Positions 1 through 4,768 of a stretch of 13,179 bases of DNA are shown here, piece by piece. Both the position numbers and the translations under genes were made by a program. The DNA is from Alphaproteobacteria bacterium. Lineage in GTDB: Bacteria; Pseudomonadota; Alphaproteobacteria; SP197. The DNA is taken from the NCBI GenBank assembly GCA_022822575.1, contig JAJEBJ010000335.1, positions 1 through 13,179 on the forward strand, in the 5' to 3' direction. Numbering within the stretch: position 1 is the first letter of the stretch; each line of letters begins with the position of its first letter. The notes under the pieces are model-generated. The model was not told the DNA's origin. It did no database searches and was given only the letters and a program-made list of their open reading frames with translations.

Positions 1-834
1 CACGTCAGTCTCGATTACAGGCGCCTTCTCGAGGAAGCGCTTCCGGCCGTGGAGTTCGTCGATTGCGCCCAGCCCTCCATGTGGATGCGCACCATCAAGT
101 CCGCCGAGGAAATCGAACTCATCAAGGAGGGTGCCAGGACCTGCGACATAGGAGGCTGGGCATGTGCCGACGCGATTGCAGCCGGTGTTCCCGAGCACGA
201 GGTGGCCATTGCGACGACGGACGCCATGGTGAGGGAGATCGCCGGCAACCATCCCTACGTCGAACCCATGGATACCTGGACCTGGTTCCAGTCGGGGATC
301 AACACGGACGGCGCCCACAACCCGGTCACCAACAGGAAGATCGAGTCCGGAGACATTCTGAGCCTCAACGCCTTCCCGATGATCTTCGGTTACTACACGG
401 CCCTTGAGCGCACGCTCTTTTGCGACCACGCATCGGATGTCCACCTGGATCTCTGGGAAAAGAATGTCGCCGTGCATGAGAAGGGGCTGAAGCTGATCAG
501 GCCGGGTGCGCGGTGCTGCGACATCGCCTCCGAACTCAACGAGATGTACCGGGACTGGGATCTTCTCAAGTACCGCTCGTTCGGGTATGGCCACTCATTC
601 GGCGTGCTCTGCCACTACTATGGACGCGAGGCAGGCGTCGAACTGCGAGAGGACGTGGAGACCGAACTCAGGCCCGGAATGGTCGTCTCCATGGAGCCGA
701 TGATCATGTTGCCGGAGGGCCAGCCCGGAGCCGGTGGCTACCGTGAACACGACATCCTGGTGGTGACCGAGGAGGGTGCCGAGAACATCACCGGTTTCCC
801 CTACGGGCCCGAACACAACATCATCAGGAACTGA
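1..834 (+). CDS. Creatinase (creatine amidinohydrolase), 5'-truncated by the window edge
   Basis: Hydrolyses creatine to sarcosine and urea (EC 3.5.3.3), a cytosolic step of creatinine catabolism. The frame is open from base 1 to the TGA at 832-834, so 277 residues are visible. The GTG at 49 and the first ATG at 79 lie inside the protein and are not starts. The visible part covers the end of the N-terminal domain and the whole pita-bread (M24) domain. From memory it follows Pseudomonas putida creatinase (about 403 aa) closely, with blocks such as MDTWTWFQSGINTDGAHNPV, GYYTALERTLF, FGYGHSFG and PGMVVSMEPMIMLPEG. The catalytic His of GYGHSFG is encoded at 592-594. The Asp that binds metal in M24 aminopeptidases is Asn here (ILSLNAF), as expected of the metal-free creatinase branch rather than a prolidase. 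About 125 residues should lie upstream. It is convergent with creatininase, with 66 bases between the stops. Confidence 0.95.
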   Translation, partial: HVSLDYRRLLEEALPAVEFVDCAQPSMWMRTIKSAEEIELIKEGARTCDIGGWACADAIAAGVPEHEVAIATTDAMVREIAGNHPYVEPMDTWTWFQSGINTDGAHNPVTNRKIESGDILSLNAFPMIFGYYTALERTLFCDHASDVHLDLWEKNVAVHEKGLKLIRPGARCCDIASELNEMYRDWDLLKYRSFGYGHSFGVLCHYYGREAGVELREDVETELRPGMVVSMEPMIMLPEGQPGAGGYREHDILVVTEEGAENITGFPYGPEHNIIRN

Positions 835-882
835 CGAGGTTGGCGACACGCATCAGTCGGGGCATTGAGTCACGATCGGAAG

Positions 883-898
883 ACGGCCGCGCAGCCGT
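883..898. terminator. Weak hairpin between convergent creatinase and creatininase genes
   Basis: ACGGC (883-887) and GCCGT (894-898) can form a 5-bp stem with a 6-base loop in the 66-base gap between two facing stop codons. No T-run follows on either strand, so this is at best part of a bidirectional or Rho-dependent termination zone. Confidence 0.2.
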
Positions 899-900
899 GG

Positions 901-1689
901 TCAGTTCGGCGAGCCCGCAAATTCCTCGTTGAGGGCGCGGACGATGCCATCCGTGCAGACTTGAAGCAGGATCTCCCCCTTTTCCCTGGTCGCGTTCTTC
1001 GGTGACGAGAGCGTCCCGCTTGCGGGAACCCATTCAGGCCTGACCGGATAGACGTCGTAGGGCGGAAAGCTTGCCGGGGGGTGGTCGACCGCCTTGTCCA
1101 TCCAGACGAGATGGGGGAACAGCACGAGCATCAGCGACGTTTCGAGAACGCCGCCGTGCTCCAGATCCCACCCCGTGAAGCCCTCCGGGTACAGCTTCTC
1201 GATGGTCTCGTCGTTCACGAAGTCCCAGTACGACAGCACGACGATCTTCACGTCGCTGATGCCGTCCCATCTCAGTTCGCGCAGGGCGATGTCGACGCCT
1301 TCGATGATGAACCACGAATTCTCGAAGTGCCCGTTCATCAGCACGATGTTGCGAACTCCGTGACGCACGAACTCCTTGATCACGTCCTTCAGGGCATTCA
1401 CCAGCGTCGCGCCGTCGAGACTGGTCGTGCCCGGCAGGTGATTGCCACCACCTGACTTCGGATGGGACTTGTAGCCATAGGTGAAGGGCTGGGCGACCAG
1501 TGCCCCGATCCGCCGGGCCACCCGCTGGGCAAACTCGTTCGGAAGCAGCACGTCCACGTGCATGGGCATGTGATGTCCATGCTGCTCCAGCGCACCGATC
1601 GGTACGATCAGGGGCGTGCGACCGTCCCGCATCCTCCTGTCGTACTCGGGCCAGGTGAGTTCGTAGGCAAGAACGGTTGCGTCGGCCAT
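901..1689 (-). CDS. crnA: Creatininase (creatinine amidohydrolase)
   Basis: Reversibly opens creatinine to creatine (EC 3.5.2.10), supplying the substrate of the neighbouring creatinase. The protein has 262 residues, matching the family length of about 260. The binuclear-metal ligands known from P. putida creatininase are in place: E35 and H37 in GALEQHGHH, D46 in HVDVLLP, H121 and E123 in NGHFEN. The two substrate-site tryptophans are W155 (YWDFV) and W174 (GWDLEHGG), with H178 next to the latter. Whole blocks such as GGNHLPGTTSLDGATL and DHPPASFPPYDV follow the P. putida enzyme from memory, which argues against the MftE or ArfB branches of the family. I chose the ATG at 1689 because GGAGGAGG (1704-1697) sits 7 bases upstream; the in-frame ATG at 1728 would add 13 residues of poor sequence. 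It is divergent from the LysR gene. One small difference is Phe122, where I recall Tyr in P. putida. Confidence 0.95.
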   Translation of the reverse strand: MADATVLAYELTWPEYDRRMRDGRTPLIVPIGALEQHGHHMPMHVDVLLPNEFAQRVARRIGALVAQPFTYGYKSHPKSGGGNHLPGTTSLDGATLVNALKDVIKEFVRHGVRNIVLMNGHFENSWFIIEGVDIALRELRWDGISDVKIVVLSYWDFVNDETIEKLYPEGFTGWDLEHGGVLETSLMLVLFPHLVWMDKAVDHPPASFPPYDVYPVRPEWVPASGTLSSPKNATREKGEILLQVCTDGIVRALNEEFAGSPN

Positions 1690-1696
1690 GTCGCGT

Positions 1697-1704
1697 CCTC
1701 CTCC
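1697..1704 (-). promoter_or_regulatory. Strong Shine-Dalgarno site of creatininase
   Basis: The complement of 1697-1704 reads GGAGGAGG, 7 bases before the ATG at 1689-1687. This decides the start codon and predicts strong translation. Confidence 0.75.
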
Positions 1705-1757
1705 ATGATCCTGAAGGTCGTGCCCCATGAATGGGCTTTCCGATCCGTGACGTTAAA

Positions 1758-1786
1758 TTTATAGTTGTGATGTCCATATAAGCTAT
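1758..1786. promoter_or_regulatory. Probable operator/promoter in the creatininase-lysR divergent region
   Basis: This AT-rich island in otherwise GC-rich DNA lies between the divergent starts. ATAGTT (1761-1766) and AGCTAT (1781-1786) form an imperfect dyad with a 14-base spacer, a size plausible for a LysR-type site. Read on the minus strand, the island contains CAACTATAAA (1767-1758), whose TATAAA could be the -10 of the creatininase promoter; no good -35 is visible, as expected for an activator-dependent promoter. The same 10-mer recurs at 2990-2999, ahead of the hydroxylase operon. The assignment is inference from position and sequence. Confidence 0.4.
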
Positions 1787-1830
1787 GTTCCATGGTCGCG
1801 CGAGCCTTGACGACGTTGGGGGGATGGGAG

Positions 1831-2736
1831 TTGTCCGACCGAACGAGACAAAACCTCCCGATGGAACTTCTCCGGACCTTCGCGACCGTCATCGACCTTG
1901 GCAGCTACACGCGGGCGGCGGAGGTCCTGAGACGGACACAGCCTGCCGTCAGCCTCCAGATCCGCCGTCTCGAAGAAATCGCCCAGGCCAAGCTGATCAC
2001 GAATGTCGGACGCGAAACGCGCCTGACGGAGGCGGGGGAATTTCTCATGGTGTACGCCCGCCAGATCCTCAGTCTGAATGACGAGGCGCTTTCCCGCACT
2101 TCACGGCAGGATGTCGCCGGGCAGCTCCGGGTCGGATTGCCCACCGACTACGCAGTTGCCTTTTTCCAGGAGGTGCTGACACAGTTCGCAAAGCTCCACC
2201 CGGAAATCACGTTCAAGATCCAGTGCGAACTGAGCCGGGACCTTCTCGACAGCCTGGAACGGGATGCGCTTGACGTTGTCATTGCCATGACAAGCGAGCG
2301 TACCGAGCGGAACCTGGCGCGTGAGTGGGTTGAACGGCCGATATGGGTTACGGCCAGGAAAGGCAGCCCGCACCGGCAGTCTCCAGTCCCGCTTGTCGCT
2401 CATCCCGAAGGGTGCGAGTACCGCAACCGCATGGCGCAGGCCCTGAGTTCGGTGCACCGGGAGTGGCGGCTGGCCTATTGCAGTCCCGGAATAACGGGAC
2501 TGCAGAATGCGGTTCTCGCAGGACTGGGCGTCAGCGCCCTGACAAAGAGAACCTACCTCGACGGAATGAAGACACTCGGCGAGAAGCACGGATTTCCGCC
2601 TTTGGCCGAGATTCATGTCGGCCTCTATTGCAAGCACGTCAACCAGACCGACCCGGTGAACCGGCTCGTCAACTTCGTTGTCGGCAAGCTCGATGAAGCG
2701 GTAGAACCGGACTTCAAGCCCCGCCACTGGCGCTGA
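1831..2736 (+). CDS. LysR-family transcriptional regulator
   Basis: DNA-binding regulator with an N-terminal winged helix-turn-helix followed by a periplasmic-binding-like effector domain. The HTH reads MELLRTF...SYTRAAEVL...TQPAVSLQIRRLEE, typical of LysR proteins. The effector domain begins near GQLRVGLPTDYAVAFFQEVL. From the TTG at 1831 the protein has 301 residues, within the usual 290-330. The start is uncertain: TTG 1831 is preceded by a G-rich run (1818-1823) 7 bases away; ATG 1861 gives the minimal LysR start (291 aa) but has no visible SD; ATG 1792 adds 13 unconvincing residues and also lacks an SD. It is divergent from creatininase and upstream of the molybdenum hydroxylase genes, so it is the obvious local regulator of both, perhaps responding to creatinine, creatine or a metabolite. 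That role is inferred from position only. Confidence 0.9.
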   Translation: MSDRTRQNLPMELLRTFATVIDLGSYTRAAEVLRRTQPAVSLQIRRLEEIAQAKLITNVGRETRLTEAGEFLMVYARQILSLNDEALSRTSRQDVAGQLRVGLPTDYAVAFFQEVLTQFAKLHPEITFKIQCELSRDLLDSLERDALDVVIAMTSERTERNLAREWVERPIWVTARKGSPHRQSPVPLVAHPEGCEYRNRMAQALSSVHREWRLAYCSPGITGLQNAVLAGLGVSALTKRTYLDGMKTLGEKHGFPPLAEIHVGLYCKHVNQTDPVNRLVNFVVGKLDEAVEPDFKPRHWR

Positions 2737-2989
2737 CCTGTCCTGCTTCTTGCGGCCGGTCCGCACGAGCGGAGGACGATCATGCGCCGCCCTCCACCTT
2801 GTCCGCGGTCATGGCGCCAGGACGCCGATAGCGGGATACGTTCCGGGACACCGGATCCACGGCGTGCCGGCCATCAGGTTTGTCTGTGATGGGCCCCTGC
2901 ATTCAAGGGAACCAAGACCCACGAACCTCGACGACCAATCCAGGGATCGAAGGGGGGTCCGTTGCCGCACATCATTTGCGTCATTTATG

Positions 2990-3057
2990 CAACTATAAAC
3001 CCAATCTATTGTTCGGAACCTTCGACCAACAGCTATAGTTTCCCGAAACTGGTCGAA
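2990..3057. promoter_or_regulatory. Probable promoter/operator region of the molybdenum hydroxylase operon
   Basis: This is an AT-rich patch in the 599-base gap between lysR and the FAD-subunit gene. It holds CAACTATAAA (2990-2999), identical to the 10-mer before creatininase. It also holds AGCTATAGTT (3031-3040), an exact 8-bp inverted repeat TTCGACCA (3021-3028) / TGGTCGAA (3050-3057), and an inner AGTTTC-CC-GAAACT (3037-3050). TATAAA or TATAGT could act as -10 elements; TTGTTC at 3009-3014 is a weak -35 for the latter with a 19-base spacer. Transcription from here would leave a leader of about 300 bases. The rest of 2737-3335, apart from the possible gene relic, shows no convincing gene or RNA element. 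I looked for guanidine-riboswitch hallmarks and saw none. Confidence 0.4.
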
Positions 3058-3101
3058 CGCACTCGGCTCGGCCTCGGTATGGCTCCACGCCTGCCTGATG
3101 A

Positions 3102-3314
3102 GGCGCACGTTTCGTTACGGCAGTTGTCACCTCATCTGCCGCGCCCACCGAAGGCGTCGCTGACAGCGGGTTCAACGTGCTCGCGTGGGAGGGTCATGCA
3201 GTCCCGAACGCCATCGTACCTGATCGAGACGGAGACGGCATGCAGGATCTCCGCGACCTGCGTCGGCGGGAACACCGTTTCAGGTCACAGGAGATGCGGT
3301 TCGGGTCACCTTGA
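3102..3314 (+). pseudogene. Possible relic of a polyamine-type ABC solute-binding protein gene
   Basis: The frame is open for 70 codons without a suitable start codon, ending at TGA 3312-3314. Its first part reads like the end of an export signal (FVTAVVTSSAAPTEG) followed by GFNVLAWEGHAVPN. That resembles the mature N-terminus of PotD/PotF-like binding proteins, where a pattern like L-N-V-L-x-W-E-G-Y-A-x-P is common. An ATG at 3098 in another frame starts MRRTF, a plausible signal-peptide start that would need a frameshift to join. The later part (PDRDGDGMQDLRDL and an Arg-rich tail) does not resemble such proteins. If real, it would be a decayed N-terminal fragment of an uptake gene once attached to this catabolic locus. 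It may equally be chance. Confidence 0.25.
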
Positions 3315-3336
3315 GGAGGCGAATTCCGGGATGTGA
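3314..3336 (+). promoter_or_regulatory. SD site aimed at a minimal ATG-TGA ORF overlapping the FAD-subunit start
   Basis: AGGAGG (3314-3319) is followed 11 bases later by ATGTGATG. The first ATG (3331) is followed immediately by TGA (3334-3336), and the true frame starts with the overlapping GTG (3333) or ATG (3336). This may be chance or a start-stop element that tunes initiation. Confidence 0.35.
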
Positions 3337-4229
3337 TGGAAACCATGGTGCATCGCTCATTCGAGTATCTGAGGCCGGAGACTGTCGAGCAGGCAATCGA
3401 GATGAAGGCCGCCCATGGAGCCCGCGCCCGATACTGGGCAGGCGGAACCGACATGATGCTCCTGTGGAATCGCCGGGAGGTCGCGTTCGATTACTGCATC
3501 GATCTCACCTACGTACCGGCGCTGAAGTACATCGAGTGTTCCAGGGGCACGTTGAGGATCGGCGCCATGGCGAGTCTCGACGACCTCGATCTGAAGTCGG
3601 ATCTGGGCCCTCTGGCGGGCACCCTGGGTCATACGGCCCGTCTCATGTGCACGAAACAGACCCGCACGATCGCCACGGTCGGAGGCAACATGTGCCATGC
3701 ATCGCCGTCGGCCGACCTGACGCCGCCGCTCGTCGCCATGGGCGCCCGTTGCAGGCTCCAGGGCCCCGACGGCGAGCGCACCATGCTGCTGGAGGATTTC
3801 CATCTCGGTGTCAACGAGACGGCGCTCACGGACGCCGAGATCCTGACGGAGATCCATGTTCCGGATGCCGACGGCAAGGTGGCGGCACGCTATGACCGGG
3901 TGGCGCGGACCGTGGTCGACATCGCCCTCGTCAGTTCGGCGGTTTTCCTCAAGGCGAATGACGACAACCGGATCGAGAGAGCCGGGGTGGCGCTGGGTGC
4001 GGTGGCGCCGTCGGTCATACGCGTCACCGGGGCGGAAGAAGCGTTGGTGGGGTGCGATGTGAGCGAGGTGAACGACGGCGTGACGGCAGCTGCCGGAGAG
4101 GAGGCCGCCAGCGCGGCCAGGGCCATCTCGGATATCCGCGCCAGCAAGGAATACCGCAAGGACATGGTCGCGACGCTGACTGCGAGGGCCATTCGTCAGT
4201 GCGTCAACAGTCTCGAGGGATCTGCGTGA
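3333..4229 (+). CDS. FAD-binding subunit of a xanthine dehydrogenase-family molybdenum hydroxylase (CoxM-like)
   Basis: Medium subunit that carries FAD and passes electrons from the 2Fe-2S subunit to the final acceptor. It has 298 residues, the normal length for free-standing CoxM/KdhA-type subunits. The FAD motifs are AGGTDMM (residues 36-42) and TIATVGGNMCHASPSAD (112-128). The C-terminal CODH-flavoprotein domain follows from about residue 185 and ends in the usual SKEYRKDMVATLTARAI helix. Start codons are crowded: GTG 3333, ATG 3336 and ATG 3345 are all in frame. The AGGAGG at 3314-3319 lies 13, 16 and 25 bases away respectively, and 11 bases before an out-of-frame ATG-TGA at 3331. The stop TGA (4227-4229) shares its last base with the next ATG. 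It is the first gene of a three-gene operon in the order FAD, FeS, Mo, as in cox and many related clusters. Confidence 0.93.
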   Translation: MMETMVHRSFEYLRPETVEQAIEMKAAHGARARYWAGGTDMMLLWNRREVAFDYCIDLTYVPALKYIECSRGTLRIGAMASLDDLDLKSDLGPLAGTLGHTARLMCTKQTRTIATVGGNMCHASPSADLTPPLVAMGARCRLQGPDGERTMLLEDFHLGVNETALTDAEILTEIHVPDADGKVAARYDRVARTVVDIALVSSAVFLKANDDNRIERAGVALGAVAPSVIRVTGAEEALVGCDVSEVNDGVTAAAGEEAASAARAISDIRASKEYRKDMVATLTARAIRQCVNSLEGSA

Positions 4230-4738
4230 TGATCAGATTGAACGTCAACGGCCAGTCCTTCGATGTCGACTGCAAGGCCCACGAGACGCTTTCGGACGTG
4301 CTGCGCAATCAGCTCGGTCTCATCGGGGTGAAGGTCTCCTGTGCGGAAGGCGAGTGCGGATCCTGCACGATCCTGGTGGACGGCATCCCGGCCACGGCAT
4401 GCCTGATGCTGGCGATGCAGGGCGAGCGGCACGAGATCACCACCATCGAAGGCATCGGGACCTACGACGAACTGCACCCCATCCAGGAAGCCTTCGTCGA
4501 GGAGCAGGGGTTTCAGTGCGGGTTCTGCACACCAGGGTTCATCATGACGGCCAAGGCCTTTCTCGACGAGAACCCGGATCCCACCGAGGAAGAGGCCTCG
4601 ATGGCCATGAGCGGCAACATCTGCCGCTGCGGGGCCCATCCCTACATCGTCAAGTCTGTTCTGAACGCCGCCACAAGAATGCGGGAACGACAGGGGTCGA
4701 AGCGAACAACGGGTTCGCGCGGACCTGTGGCCGCATGA
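4229..4738 (+). CDS. 2Fe-2S subunit of the molybdenum hydroxylase (CoxS-like)
   Basis: Small electron-transfer subunit of 169 residues with two [2Fe-2S] clusters linking the Mo site to FAD. All eight cluster cysteines are visible. The plant-ferredoxin-type N-terminal domain has C38, C43, C46 (CAEGECGSC) and C58; the four-helix C-terminal domain has C97 and C100 (QCGFC), C132 and C134 (CRC). The ATG at 4229 shares one base with the stop of the FAD-subunit gene, so translational coupling is likely, and MIRLNVNGQ is the normal start of the family. The frame also opens upstream inside the previous gene, but that part is not protein-like. The last 18 or so residues (ERQGSKRTTGSRGPVAA) are a variable polar tail. 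The large-subunit gene follows after 30 bases. Confidence 0.96.
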   Translation: MIRLNVNGQSFDVDCKAHETLSDVLRNQLGLIGVKVSCAEGECGSCTILVDGIPATACLMLAMQGERHEITTIEGIGTYDELHPIQEAFVEEQGFQCGFCTPGFIMTAKAFLDENPDPTEEEASMAMSGNICRCGAHPYIVKSVLNAATRMRERQGSKRTTGSRGPVAA

Positions 4739-4768
4739 AACCAACCCACTCGAACGGGAGTCGGTGAC

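Noticed and set aside
901..1689. MftE or ArfB-type amidohydrolase instead of creatininase
   Set aside because: The close match to P. putida creatininase blocks, both substrate-site tryptophans and the adjacent creatinase favour true creatininase.
2782..2889. 35-codon ORF starting with ATG at 2782, preceded by GGAGGA at good spacing
   Set aside because: The translation is Arg/Pro-rich and unlike a protein. It lies in a non-coding gap and ends with no recognisable domain or helix. The SD match could be chance, though a leader peptide cannot be excluded.
3058..3330. Guanidine-type riboswitch in the long leader, considered because creatinine is a guanidino compound
   Set aside because: I did not see the conserved ykkC segments or paired ACGR-loop hairpins; a covariance-model search would settle it.
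2962..3336. 124-codon plus-strand ORF across the lysR-hydroxylase gap
   Set aside because: Low-complexity Ser/Arg/Pro sequence with no fold pattern. It runs through the likely promoter region, and its end overlaps the FAD-subunit start.
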